From the NCBI GenBank assembly GCA_024508855.1, contig JANINJ010000003.1:1-64000 (forward strand): DNA of 64,000 bases, written 5' to 3'. A model generated the notes under the pieces. That model did no database searches, was not told the origin of the DNA, and saw only the letters and a program-made list of their open reading frames with translations. Below are positions 1 through 9,427 of this stretch, piece after piece. This stretch comes from Xanthobacteraceae bacterium (GTDB lineage: Bacteria > Pseudomonadota > Alphaproteobacteria > Rhizobiales > Xanthobacteraceae). Both the position numbers and the translations under genes were made by a program. The stretch's first letter is position 1. Every line of letters starts with the position of its first letter.

Positions 1-1495
1 TTTGTGGAGAGGCGTTACGCACCTGCTCCGCCCACCGCTGCGCCAGTTGCCTTGCACTGCTTGCCCGCTGCGAACGGTCGCGACGGAGCTGATCGAGCCG
101 CGCGTCGAGGTCGGCGCTATCGCCGCCCAGGCCGCGCTCGGTCAGGATCGCGGCAATTTTGGCCGCTTCCTCACCCGATCCGAGACGATGGGAATCCACG
201 ATCATCCTTGCCAGACGCGGCGGCAGCGCCAGCGCGCGCAGGGTTTCACCTTCCGTCGTGATCCGGCCGTCGGCATCGATGGCGCCGAGTTCACCCAGCA
301 GATTTCGCGCCTCCGTCCACGCAGGCACCGGCGGCGGGTCGAGGAACGCCAGCGTCGATGGATCGCGCACGCCCCACTGCGCCAGGTCGAGCACCAGCGA
401 CGACAGGTCGGCACTGAGAATCTCGGGTTGGATATAGGCCGGCAGCGACGCGGTCTGCGGCTCGTCCCACAGCCGGTAGCAGACGCCCGGCTCGGTGCGC
501 CCGGCGCGGCCACGACGCTGATCGACGGCGGCGCGCGAGGCGCGCACGGTTTCCAGCCGCGTCAGCCCGATGTCGGGCTCATAGCGCGGCACTCGGGCCA
601 TGCCGGAATCGACCACGATGCGCACGCCCTCGATGGTCAGCGAGGTTTCCGCGATCGATGTCGCCAGCACCACCTTGCGCTGGCCCCTGGGCGCAGGCGC
701 AATGGCGCGATCCTGCACATTGGCGTCGAGCGCGCCGAACAGCGGCACGATATCGACGCCGGCATCATGCACGCGCTCTTCGAGGAAATTTTGGGTGCGG
801 CGGATTTCCGCAGCGCCGGGCAGGAATGCCAGCACCGAGCCAGCGTCGGCGCGCAACGCCGTGGCGATGGTATCCGCCATCTGCCGTTCCAGCGGCACGT
901 CCGGTTTCCGGCCGACATATCGGGTTTCCACCGGAAAGGCGCGGCCTTCGCTGGCGACCACCGGCGCGTCGCCGAGCAGCTTGCCGACGCGCGCGCCATC
1001 GAGCGTCGCGGACATCACCAGAATGCGCAGGTCCTCGCGCAGGCCGGTCTGGACGTCACGGGCCAGCGCGAGGCCGAGATCGGCATCGAGCGATCGCTCG
1101 TGAAATTCGTCGAATAGTACCGCCGAGACGCCGTTCAACTCCGGATCACGCAGAATTTGCTGCGCAAAAATGCCCTCGGTGACCACCTCGATCCGGGTCG
1201 CCCGCGACACCCTCGAGCCGAACCGGACCCGATAGCCGACCGTCTCGCCGACCCGTTCGCCCAGCGTCTGCGCCATCCGCTCGGCACTGGCCCGCGCGGC
1301 GATCCGCCGCGGCTCGAGCATGATGATCCTGCCCGCCCCCACCCACGGCTCGTCGAGCAACGCCAGCGGCACGCGGGTGGTTTTGCCGGCGCCCGGCGGC
1401 GCGACCAGCACGGCGACGTTGCTTTTCGCCAGCGTTTGCGTCAATTCACCAAGCGCGGCGTCGATCGGGAGAGATGTCGGGAAGCTACGGGTCAA
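1..1495 (-). CDS. hrpB: ATP-dependent helicase HrpB (C-terminal part outside window)
   Basis: DEAH-type superfamily 2 RNA helicase of the HrpB family. The first 498 residues are present and the gene runs off the left edge, so roughly 60% of the usual 810-840 residues is visible. Motif I reads APPGAGKTT (residues 32-40), motif II is DEFH (129-132) and motif III is SAT (162-164), all in the spacing expected for HrpB. A TAA lies five codons upstream in frame and TTG at 1495 is the only usual start codon after it, so TTG is chosen. The family is linked to RNA metabolism but its exact bacterial role is not settled. It is divergent from the acyltransferase gene. Confidence 0.9.
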   Translation of the reverse strand, partial: MTRSFPTSLPIDAALGELTQTLAKSNVAVLVAPPGAGKTTRVPLALLDEPWVGAGRIIMLEPRRIAARASAERMAQTLGERVGETVGYRVRFGSRVSRATRIEVVTEGIFAQQILRDPELNGVSAVLFDEFHERSLDADLGLALARDVQTGLREDLRILVMSATLDGARVGKLLGDAPVVASEGRAFPVETRYVGRKPDVPLERQMADTIATALRADAGSVLAFLPGAAEIRRTQNFLEERVHDAGVDIVPLFGALDANVQDRAIAPAPRGQRKVVLATSIAETSLTIEGVRIVVDSGMARVPRYEPDIGLTRLETVRASRAAVDQRRGRAGRTEPGVCYRLWDEPQTASLPAYIQPEILSADLSSLVLDLAQWGVRDPSTLAFLDPPPVPAWTEARNLLGELGAIDADGRITTEGETLRALALPPRLARMIVDSHRLGSGEEAAKIAAILTERGLGGDSADLDARLDQLRRDRSQRASSARQLAQRWAEQVRNASPQ

Positions 1496-1657
1496 CGGCT
1501 CGATCGTTGGTTAACGGAACGTGGTGCGGGGCGCGGTTTATTCTTATAGCGTCTTCATAGAAACCCGGCACATTCCTTGTATCGTGCAACCGGACGGACA
1601 ACCTTTGACAGTTCTTGGCCCGACGATGGGCCAAATCCGCGCCGAAAAGGAACACCG

Positions 1658-2722
1658 ATGACCGGAAACGGCACAGCCACTTTCACTCGCGCCAGCGCTC
1701 CTGCGTCCGAGCGCGTGGACTGGGTCGATTATGCCAAGGGCATCTGCATCGTCATGGTGGTGATGATGCATTCGGTGTTGGGTGTCGAGGCCGCCGCCGG
1801 CCAGACCGGGTTCATGCATTACGTCGTCGAGTTCGCCCGGCCGTTCCGGATGCCGGACTTCTTCCTGATCTCCGGCCTGTTCCTGTCGCGCGTCATCGAC
1901 CGCGACTGGCGCACCTATCTCGACCGCAAGGTGATGCATTTCGCCTACTTCTATGTACTGTGGGTCACGATCCAGTTCGGCTTCAAGGCTCCCGCCTTCG
2001 CCGCCGAGATGGGCTGGGCAGGCGTAGCGAAACTTTACTTGCTGTCCTTCATCGATCCGTTCGGCACGCTGTGGTTCATCTACCTGCTGCCGATCTTCTT
2101 CGTGGTCATCAAGGCCACGCGCCGCGTGCCACCGGCCCTGATCTGGGGCATCGGCGCCGCCCTCGAAATGGCGCATGTCTCGACCGGCTGGACCGCGATC
2201 GACGAATTCGCCGCACGCTTCATCTACATCTATTCCGGCTACCTGTTCGCCCCTTACGTATTCAAGCTGGCGAGCAAGGCCCGAACCTATCCCATGCTCG
2301 CCGTGGCGGCGCTGGCCGCCTGGGCCCTTGTCAATGGTAGCCTGACCCATTTCGGGCATGCCGACCTGCCGTTTGTTTCGCTGGCGCTCGGCCTGGTCGG
2401 GGCCTGTGCGATCATCACCATTGGCGTACTGCTGGCGCGGATGCAGTGGCTCGATTTCATTCGCTATTTCGGCGAGCACTCGATTGTCATCTACTTGGCG
2501 TTCTTCTTGCCGATGGCCGCCACCCGGACGGTGCTGATGAAATCCGGCATCATCCACGACATCGGGACGATCTCGGTGATCGTCACCCTGGTCGGCGTCG
2601 TTGGCGCCGTCCTGATCTGGTGGGGTTGCCGCAACACCCGGCTGGCGTTCCTGTTCGAACGCCCCGACGCGTTCTGGATCGCGCCGCGAAAGCCGGTCGC
2701 CAAGCTGCAGGCGGCGGAATAA
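1658..2722 (+). CDS. Membrane acyltransferase, acyltransferase-3 family
   Basis: A 354-residue integral membrane protein with about ten hydrophobic segments. The N-terminal region WVDYAKGICIVMVVMMH and the following FFLISGLFLSR are the typical opening of the acyltransferase 3 / OpgC-like family (Pfam PF01757), whose members O-acylate sugars, lipids or glycans at the inner membrane. The start is set at ATG 1658, preceded by AAAAGGA; a longer frame reaches 1577 but its first 27 residues look like untranslated leader (Arg/Pro rich, no membrane character). The gene stands alone between hrpB and polA, so context does not reveal the acyl acceptor. Confidence 0.8.
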   Translation: MTGNGTATFTRASAPASERVDWVDYAKGICIVMVVMMHSVLGVEAAAGQTGFMHYVVEFARPFRMPDFFLISGLFLSRVIDRDWRTYLDRKVMHFAYFYVLWVTIQFGFKAPAFAAEMGWAGVAKLYLLSFIDPFGTLWFIYLLPIFFVVIKATRRVPPALIWGIGAALEMAHVSTGWTAIDEFAARFIYIYSGYLFAPYVFKLASKARTYPMLAVAALAAWALVNGSLTHFGHADLPFVSLALGLVGACAIITIGVLLARMQWLDFIRYFGEHSIVIYLAFFLPMAATRTVLMKSGIIHDIGTISVIVTLVGVVGAVLIWWGCRNTRLAFLFERPDAFWIAPRKPVAKLQAAE

Positions 2723-2829
2723 CTGCGTGCGTACTGGCTTGCCGGCCTGCCCGCCAAGTCGGTGGATTTGCAGTTCCGGGCATCGGGTAAGGGGTGTCAA
2801 AGAGCGGGCAAAATCCCTAAGTTGCGGCC

Positions 2830-5800
2830 ATGTCCAAGAAGCCCGCTCCCGCCGCCAAGCCCGCCCCTGCCAAAGCTCCCGCGAAAGGCGATCACGTCTT
2901 TCTGGTGGACGGCTCGTCCTACATCTTCCGCGCCTATCACGCGCTGCCGCCGCTCAACCGCAAATCCGATGGTTTGCAGGTCAATGCCGTGCTCGGCTTC
3001 TGCAACATGCTGTGGAAGCTGCTGCGCGACATGCCGAAGGAGGATCAGCCGACGCATCTGGCGATCGTGTTCGACAAGTCGGAAATTACCTTCCGCAACA
3101 AGCTTTATCCGGACTACAAGGCGCACCGGCCGCCGGCGCCCGACGATCTGATTCCGCAATTCGCGCTGATCCGCGAGGCGGTCCACGCCTTCGACCTACC
3201 CTGCATCGAGCAGATCGGCTTCGAGGCCGATGATCTGATCGCGACCTATGTGCGCGAAGCCTGCGAACGCGGCGCAACCGCCACCATCGTCTCGTCGGAC
3301 AAGGACCTGATGCAACTCGTGACCGACTGCGTCACCATGTACGACACCATGAAGGACCGCCGTCTCGGCATTCCCGAAGTGCTCGAGAAATTCGGCGTGC
3401 CGCCGGAGAAGGTGGTCGAGGTGCAGGCACTGGCCGGCGACAGCGTCGACAACGTGCCCGGCGTACCGGGCATCGGCATCAAGACGGCGGCCCAGCTCAT
3501 CAACGAATATGGCGATCTCGAAACGCTGCTGGCACGCGCGGGCGAAATCAAGCAGCCCAAGCGGCGCGAAGCCCTGATCGAGAACGCGGAAAAGGCGCGC
3601 ATCTCGCGGCAACTCGTGCTGCTCGACGACAAGGTCAAGCTCGACGTGCCGCTCGACGATCTTGCGGTGCATGAACCGGACGCGCGCAAGCTGATCGCCT
3701 TCCTCAAGGCGATGGAATTCTCGACGTTGACGCGCCGCGTCGCGGAGTATTCGCAGATCGATCCGGCCGACGTTGAGGCCGCGGCCAAGCTGAAAAGTGC
3801 CTTTGCACGGGGTGGTGGCAGCACGGAATCTCCGACGACGCTGCCGCTCGGCGGAGGCGACCTGTTCGGCGATCAAGCACCGTCACCCAGAAATGGCGGA
3901 CCGACGACTGCGAAAGCATCCGCGCGGCCGGACACGCCGATCCTGACCCCACAGGCACTCGCCGCTGCACGCGCGGAGGCTGCGCGGACCGCGCCGTTCG
4001 ACGCCTCGAAATACCAGATCATCCGCACGCTCGATCAACTCAAGGCGTGGCTCGCGCGCGTCCGAGACACCGGCCATCTCGCGGTCAATACGATGACCGC
4101 CTCGATCGATCCGATGCAGGCGGAACTGACAGGCATCGCGCTGGCGCTCGCAACGGGCGATGCCTGCTATATTCCGCTGTCGCATAAGCAAGCCGGCGAC
4201 GGTGCCGGCCTGTTCGCGGCGGGTATCGCGCCGGACCAGCTCAGCACGACCGACGCGCTTGACGCGTTGCGTCCGCTGCTCGAATCCGAATCGTTCCTCA
4301 AGGTCGGTTTCGACATCAAGTTCAGCGCCGTTCTCCTCGCACAGCATGGCATCACCCTGCGCGGCATCGAGGATACGCAACTGATCTCCTATGCCCTGGA
4401 CGCGGGAAGAAGCGGACACGACAGCGATACGCTGGCCCAGCGATGGCTTGGCCATACCCCGACCGACTATGGGAGCCTCATCGGCAGCGGCAAGGGCCGG
4501 CTGACATTCGATCAAGTCGCCATCGACAAGGCCACGACCTATGCCGCCGAGAATGCGGATGTGATCCTGCGGCTGTGGCGCGTGCTGAAGCCGCGCCTCG
4601 TCACCGAGCGCATGAACACCGTCTATGAAACGCTGGAGCGGCCGCTGGTCAGCGTGCTCGGACGCATGGAGAGGCGCGGCATCTCCATCGACCGGCAGGT
4701 GCTGTCGCGATTGTCCGGCGATTTCGCCCAGACCGCCGCGCGGCTCGAAGCCGAAATCCGCCAGGTCGCCGGTGAGGACGTCAATCCCGGCAGCCCGAAG
4801 CAGATCGGCGATATCCTGTTCGGCAAGATGGGACTGCCCGGCGGCAAGAAGACCAAGACCGGCGCGTGGTCCACCACCGCCTCGATCCTCGACGAACTCG
4901 CGGAACAAGGCCACGAGTTTCCGCGCAAGATTCTCGACTGGCGTCAGGTCTCCAAGCTGAAATCGACCTACACGGACGCCCTGCCTGAATACGTCCATCC
5001 GCAGACCCATCGCGTCCACACGACCTACGCGCTCGCCGCAACGACGACCGGCCGGTTGTCTTCCAACGAACCGAACCTGCAGAACATTCCGGTGCGCACC
5101 GAAGACGGCCGCAAGATCCGCCGCGCTTTCGTCGCAACGAAGGGGAACAAGCTGGTATCGGCGGACTATTCGCAGATCGAACTGCGGCTACTCGCGGAGA
5201 TCGCCGATATTCCGGTGCTGAAGCAGGCCTTCCACGACCAGCTCGACATTCACGCCATGACCGCGTCGGAAATGTTCGGCGTCCCGATTAAAGGCATGCC
5301 CGGCGAAATCCGCCGTCGCGCCAAAGCGATCAATTTCGGTATCATCTATGGCATCTCGGCGTTCGGCCTTGCCAACCAGCTCGGCATTCCGCGCGAGGAA
5401 GCCGCCGCCTACATCAAGAAATATTTCGAACGTTTCCCCGGCATCCGCGCCTACATGGACGCAACGCGGGATTTCTGCCGCGAGCACGGCTATGTCGAAA
5501 CGCTGTTCGGGCGGAAGTGCCACTACCCGGACATCAAGGCCAGCAATCCGTCGATCCGCGCCTTCAACGAACGCGCCGCGATCAATGCACGCCTCCAGGG
5601 CACCGCCGCCGATATCATTCGCCGCGCCATGGTACGGATGGAGGATGCGCTGGCGGAAAAGAAATTATCGGCTCAGATGCTGCTGCAGGTGCACGACGAA
5701 CTGATCTTCGAGGTGCCGGACGACGAGGTAGCGGCGACGCTACCGGTGGTACAGCACGTGATGCAGGATGCACCGTTCCCCGCCGTGCTGCTGTCGATCC

Positions 5801-5850
5801 CGCTGCATGTCGATGCGCGCGCCGCCGAAAACTGGGACGAGGCGCACTAA
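2830..5850 (+). CDS. polA: DNA polymerase I
   Basis: A 1006-residue Pol I with three domains in order. The 5' nuclease (about 1-330) keeps GFEADDLIAT, SSDKDL and GDSVDNVPGVPGIG. The polymerase domain (about 600-1006) has its catalytic aspartates at D779 (SADYSQIELR) and D956 (VHDELIFEV). The 3'-5' exonuclease fold (about 400-590) aligns readily with E. coli Pol I, but the four metal-binding carboxylates are replaced: D355 to N420, E357 to M422, D424 to S499 and D501 to N575, so proofreading is predicted to be absent. A roughly 80-residue Ala/Pro-rich linker separates nuclease and exonuclease folds. The enzyme fills gaps in repair and Okazaki-fragment maturation. A lysE gene follows directly. 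Confidence 0.97.
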   Translation: MSKKPAPAAKPAPAKAPAKGDHVFLVDGSSYIFRAYHALPPLNRKSDGLQVNAVLGFCNMLWKLLRDMPKEDQPTHLAIVFDKSEITFRNKLYPDYKAHRPPAPDDLIPQFALIREAVHAFDLPCIEQIGFEADDLIATYVREACERGATATIVSSDKDLMQLVTDCVTMYDTMKDRRLGIPEVLEKFGVPPEKVVEVQALAGDSVDNVPGVPGIGIKTAAQLINEYGDLETLLARAGEIKQPKRREALIENAEKARISRQLVLLDDKVKLDVPLDDLAVHEPDARKLIAFLKAMEFSTLTRRVAEYSQIDPADVEAAAKLKSAFARGGGSTESPTTLPLGGGDLFGDQAPSPRNGGPTTAKASARPDTPILTPQALAAARAEAARTAPFDASKYQIIRTLDQLKAWLARVRDTGHLAVNTMTASIDPMQAELTGIALALATGDACYIPLSHKQAGDGAGLFAAGIAPDQLSTTDALDALRPLLESESFLKVGFDIKFSAVLLAQHGITLRGIEDTQLISYALDAGRSGHDSDTLAQRWLGHTPTDYGSLIGSGKGRLTFDQVAIDKATTYAAENADVILRLWRVLKPRLVTERMNTVYETLERPLVSVLGRMERRGISIDRQVLSRLSGDFAQTAARLEAEIRQVAGEDVNPGSPKQIGDILFGKMGLPGGKKTKTGAWSTTASILDELAEQGHEFPRKILDWRQVSKLKSTYTDALPEYVHPQTHRVHTTYALAATTTGRLSSNEPNLQNIPVRTEDGRKIRRAFVATKGNKLVSADYSQIELRLLAEIADIPVLKQAFHDQLDIHAMTASEMFGVPIKGMPGEIRRRAKAINFGIIYGISAFGLANQLGIPREEAAAYIKKYFERFPGIRAYMDATRDFCREHGYVETLFGRKCHYPDIKASNPSIRAFNERAAINARLQGTAADIIRRAMVRMEDALAEKKLSAQMLLQVHDELIFEVPDDEVAATLPVVQHVMQDAPFPAVLLSIPLHVDARAAENWDEAH

Positions 5851-6492
5851 TTGATCGGCGACCTGACTTCCAACTCACTGTTCGCCTTCCTGCTGACTGC
5901 AACTGTCATCGAGGTTACGCCCGGTCCCAACATGGCTTACCTCGCGGCACTGTCATTGTCGCAAGGCCGACGGGCTGGCATTGCCGCTGTCGCAGGCATT
6001 GCGATCGGACTTTCCGTCTATGGCGCCGCGGCAGCGGTCGGCCTCGGCACCCTTATCGCCAATTCGCGATTTCTCTACGAGGCGTTGCGGTGGGCCGGCG
6101 TCCTCTATCTGTTATGGCTGGCATGGGACGCATGGAAGGCGGAGAGCGATGTACCGTCCGACAACGAACCCACCCCGAATGTTCCGCCATGGCCCGCGTT
6201 CCGGCGCGGCCTGATTACCAACCTGCTCAATCCGAAAGCGGCAGTGTTTTATATCGCCGTGCTGCCTGAATTCATTCAGATCGGCAAAGGTGCGATCCCT
6301 GCGCAAACCCTGATGCTGTCGGCCATCTATGTGGCTATTGCGACGACGATCCATTTGGCGATTGTGCTGCTAGCGGCGCGGCTACAAACAGCGATCGAAA
6401 CGCCGGACAGCCGCCGTACCATCCGGCGCGTCCTCGCCGTACTCCTCGCGGTCATCGCAATCTGGTTCGCCGTGAGTACCGAGCGGAGTTGA
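5851..6492 (+). CDS. LysE/RhtB family amino-acid exporter
   Basis: A 213-residue inner membrane protein with about six hydrophobic segments. The N-terminal TPGPNMAYLAALSLSQGRRAG and the internal GLITNLLNPKAAVFYIAVLPEF are the hallmark motifs of the LysE/RhtB translocator family, which exports amino acids or related small molecules using the proton gradient. The TTG start at 5851 directly follows the polA stop codon, so the two genes are probably cotranscribed and translationally coupled. The substrate cannot be told from sequence alone. Confidence 0.88.
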   Translation: MIGDLTSNSLFAFLLTATVIEVTPGPNMAYLAALSLSQGRRAGIAAVAGIAIGLSVYGAAAAVGLGTLIANSRFLYEALRWAGVLYLLWLAWDAWKAESDVPSDNEPTPNVPPWPAFRRGLITNLLNPKAAVFYIAVLPEFIQIGKGAIPAQTLMLSAIYVAIATTIHLAIVLLAARLQTAIETPDSRRTIRRVLAVLLAVIAIWFAVSTERS

Positions 6493-6512
6493 AAACAGCA
6501 TCCTGCAGCAAT

Positions 6513-7139
6513 CTAGTTCAGCTTCACGCTGAATCCACGCTTGACGCCGGGCCGCGCCATTAGTTGGTCGTACCAACGACCAACGTTGGGGAAATCGGCG
6601 AATGACACTTTGTGTCGTTCATGCCGCCACGCCCAGCCGAGAATCGCGAAATCCGCGATCGACAACAGGCCCGCAACGAACTCATGATCCGCCAGACGGC
6701 GGTCGAGCACGCCGTACAGCCGCCGCGTCTCGTCGGAAAATCGCTTCAGGCCGTATCTGCGATCCTGCTCGTTCTCCAGCGCGATGAAGTGATGAACCTG
6801 TCCCGGCATCGGCCCGAAGCCGCCCATCTGCCACATCAGCCATTCCAGCACCGGAATGCGCTGGATCAGTGGGCCGGGAAGGAACTTGCCGGTTTTCTCG
6901 CCGAGGTAGAGCAGGATGGCGCCCGATTCGAATACGCTGACGCGCTTGCCGCCGGGGCCGTCCGGATCGACGATCGCCGGGATCTTGTTGTTCGGGCTGA
7001 TGTCGAGGAACGCCGGCGCATGCTGCTCGCCCTTGGTGATATTCACCGGGTGAACGCTGTAGGGCAGGCCCATTTCCTCCAGTGCGACGCTGATCTTCCG
7101 GCCGTTCGGCGTATCCCAGGTATAAAGTTCGATTGTCAT
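6513..7139 (-). CDS. Glutathione S-transferase family protein (YfcG-like)
   Basis: A 208-residue cytoplasmic protein with an N-terminal thioredoxin-fold domain (DTPNGRKISVALEEMGLPY, then NKIPAIVD and FESGAILLYL, which bind glutathione) and an all-helical C-terminal domain. The TPNG segment and the overall pattern are closest to the YfcG/Ure2-like nu-class enzymes, which act as glutathione-dependent disulfide reductases rather than classical conjugating transferases. It is convergent with the lysE-like gene and divergent from pyrE. The exact substrate is not known. Confidence 0.87.
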   Translation of the reverse strand: MTIELYTWDTPNGRKISVALEEMGLPYSVHPVNITKGEQHAPAFLDISPNNKIPAIVDPDGPGGKRVSVFESGAILLYLGEKTGKFLPGPLIQRIPVLEWLMWQMGGFGPMPGQVHHFIALENEQDRRYGLKRFSDETRRLYGVLDRRLADHEFVAGLLSIADFAILGWAWRHERHKVSFADFPNVGRWYDQLMARPGVKRGFSVKLN

Positions 7140-7298
7140 GTCGTGAGCCCCACCATGGCGAACCCCTACTAAGCCGGAATGGCGCGGGGTGGCAACATCA
7201 CCGATAGATGACCGAGCATTGTTGACGGCTCCGCATCCCCACTGGCATGTCGCGCCCGCGCCCGATAAATTGCCGCCATATCACAGAGAGATCGAACC

Positions 7299-7862
7299 GT
7301 GTCCAAATCAGCCTCCCGTGCCCGCCTTGCCGACATCATTCATGCCCGCTCATTCGGACGCGGCGAGATCACGCTGGCATCGGGACGCAAGAGCGACTTC
7401 TATTTCAACCTGAAACCGACCATGCTCAATCCGGAAGGTGCGTCACTGCTGGCCGAACTGACCTTCGACGCGCTGAAGGATGACAAACTCGACTATATCG
7501 GCGGCCTCGAAATGGGCGCGGTACCGCTGGCAGGCGCCATCGCGCAACTATCGTGGCAGCATGGCCAGCCAATTGCCGCCTTCTTCGTCCGCAAGAAGCC
7601 GAAGGAACACGGCGCGCGGCTAGCAGTGGAAGGCCTCGCGAAAGGCGAGACCCTGCAAGGCAAGCGCGTCGTCATCGTCGAAGACGTCACCACGACGGGC
7701 GGATCGGCGGTCAAGGCGGTCGATGCCGTGCGTGATGCCGGAGGTGAGGTGGTGCTGGCCTTCACCATGGTCGACCGCGAAGAAGGCGCCAACGAGACAT
7801 TCGCACAGGCGGGCGTGCCGTTCCGCTCGCTATATACGGCTGCGGAATTTCTCAAGCGGTAA
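7299..7862 (+). CDS. pyrE: Orotate phosphoribosyltransferase
   Basis: A 187-residue enzyme of de novo pyrimidine synthesis that transfers phosphoribose from PRPP to orotate to form OMP. The PRPP-binding signature [18 protein letters not shown] lies near residue 130 and the flexible loop RKKPKEHG precedes it, as in type I phosphoribosyltransferases. The start is GTG 7299, with an AGAGAG purine stretch upstream. Length and motif spacing match alphaproteobacterial PyrE. It appears monocistronic, divergent from the GST gene. Confidence 0.95.
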   Translation: MSKSASRARLADIIHARSFGRGEITLASGRKSDFYFNLKPTMLNPEGASLLAELTFDALKDDKLDYIGGLEMGAVPLAGAIAQLSWQHGQPIAAFFVRKKPKEHGARLAVEGLAKGETLQGKRVVIVEDVTTTGGSAVKAVDAVRDAGGEVVLAFTMVDREEGANETFAQAGVPFRSLYTAAEFLKR

Positions 7863-7928
7863 GGATGCGCCGCTGCGGCGTGTCGCCGCGTTTGCCGCGC
7901 TTGCCCATCTTTGCTAGCTGAATGGGTC

Positions 7929-9347
7929 ATGCCAAGAATATTTGACCCATTGCGTTTCTGTATTCCCGCGTCGTTGATTTTACTTGCATGGCCCGGCAGC
8001 GCGTCAGCAGCCGACGGGCTCGACGGCGCCACCCTGTCATGGCCCTGGGCCCTGCCGTTCGTCGGCATCCTGCTCAGCATTGCAACCGGGCCGCTGCTGT
8101 TCAAAGCCATCTGGCACCATCACTACGGCAAGCTGGCGCTGGCCTGGGGCGCGCTGGTGTTGCTGCCGATGGCGCTCATTCATGGCGCGCCGGTCGCACT
8201 TGCCGCCTTTATCCATGCCGCACTGGGCGAATACCTGTCCTTTATCGTGCTGCTGTTCGCGCTGTACGTGGTCGCGGGCGGCATTCTCGTCACTGGCAAT
8301 CTGCGCGGTACACCACTCAGCAACACCACGCTGCTGGCCTTCGGCACATTGATCGCCAGCATCGTCGGCACGACCGGCGCAGCGATGATCCTGATCCGGC
8401 CGCTGTTGCGCGCCAATGAGGGACGCCAATTCAACGCACACGTGGTGGTGTTTTTCATTTTCTTGGTCTGCAATATCGGCGGAGCCCTGACCCCGCTCGG
8501 CGATCCGCCGTTGTTCATCGGGTTCCTCAAGGGTGTGGAATTCTTCTGGACCGCAAAACACCTCTGGCTGCAAACGCTGCTGGTCGCCGGCGTGGTGCTG
8601 GCAATTTTCGTTATGCTGGATGTCTCGCTGGCCCGCCGCGAACCAAAAGCCCGCATGGATAAATCGGCGCTCAATCTGAAAGTCCATGGCCTGATCAATC
8701 TCGCACTGATTGCGATGATCATCGGAGCCATCCTTGGCTCGGCGATCTGGCGGCCTGGCATCACTTTCGACATCTACGGCACACCGCTCGAACTCCAGAA
8801 TATCGTACGCGATGCAGGTCTCCTGCTGATCGCCGCGCTGTCGCTGTGGCTGACGCCGGACGAACACCGCGAGGCCAATGGCTTTTCATTCGAGCCGATC
8901 CGCGAAGTCGCGATCCTGTTCGCAGCGATCTTTATTTGCATCATCCCGGTGATGGCGATGCTCGACGCCGGCGCCAACGGTCCGTTGTCGGGCCTGCTCG
9001 GCGCAGTCACCGCGCCGGACGGCACCCCGCGCAACGTCGTCTATTTCTGGCTGACCGGCGCGCTGTCGGGATTTCTCGATAATGCACCGACCTACCTGGT
9101 CTTCTTCGGGTTGGCCGGCGGCGACGCCCAGCGGCTGATGACCGACCTTGCGCCGACGCTGGCGGCGATCTCGATGGGCGCAGTCTACATGGGCGCACTG
9201 ACCTATATCGGCAACGCGCCGAACTTCATGGTCTATGCCATCGCGTCCGAGCGCGGCGTGCAAATGCCGAGTTTCTTCGGCTATATGCTGTGGTCGGTCG
9301 GAATTCTGATCCCCGTCTTCGTGGTTCTGTCCCTCGTTCTCGTTTAG
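7929..9347 (+). CDS. Sodium:proton antiporter, NhaD-like / ion transporter superfamily
   Basis: About 472 residues with an N-terminal signal peptide (hydrophobic stretch, then PGSASA-AD) and about 11-12 further membrane segments. The segments GGALTPLGDPPLFIGF, SGFLDNAPTYLVFF and GALTYIGNAPNFMVYAIA are the paired discontinuous-helix motifs (GDPP; DNAPT; GNAPN) of NhaD/ArsB/citrate-type ion transporters, and the NhaD branch exchanges Na+ or Li+ for H+. ATG 7929 is used; an in-frame TTG at 7911 is possible and neither has a clear ribosome-binding site. It is followed by a second member of the same superfamily. Confidence 0.8.
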   Translation: MPRIFDPLRFCIPASLILLAWPGSASAADGLDGATLSWPWALPFVGILLSIATGPLLFKAIWHHHYGKLALAWGALVLLPMALIHGAPVALAAFIHAALGEYLSFIVLLFALYVVAGGILVTGNLRGTPLSNTTLLAFGTLIASIVGTTGAAMILIRPLLRANEGRQFNAHVVVFFIFLVCNIGGALTPLGDPPLFIGFLKGVEFFWTAKHLWLQTLLVAGVVLAIFVMLDVSLARREPKARMDKSALNLKVHGLINLALIAMIIGAILGSAIWRPGITFDIYGTPLELQNIVRDAGLLLIAALSLWLTPDEHREANGFSFEPIREVAILFAAIFICIIPVMAMLDAGANGPLSGLLGAVTAPDGTPRNVVYFWLTGALSGFLDNAPTYLVFFGLAGGDAQRLMTDLAPTLAAISMGAVYMGALTYIGNAPNFMVYAIASERGVQMPSFFGYMLWSVGILIPVFVVLSLVLV

Positions 9348-9357
9348 CCAAAGGAAT

Positions 9358-9373
9358 AACGGCGCGGCCGTTT
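9358..9373 (+). terminator. Short hairpin after the NhaD-like gene
   Basis: A perfect 6-bp stem AACGGC / GCCGTT with a GCG loop, followed by a short T run, lies 10 bases after the stop codon of the NhaD-like gene. It could act as a weak terminator or attenuator before the next transporter gene. The stem is short, so the call is tentative. Confidence 0.3.
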
Positions 9374-9427
9374 GACTCGTGACCGGCACTTGATAAAGCT
9401 CGCCGCGGGCAACGGGGGAACGGTCAG

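Noticed and set aside
2-1117. Long open frame on the plus strand opposite hrpB
   Set aside because: Its product is Arg/His-rich with no recognisable domain, and the opposite strand carries clear helicase motifs; it is a GC-driven shadow frame.
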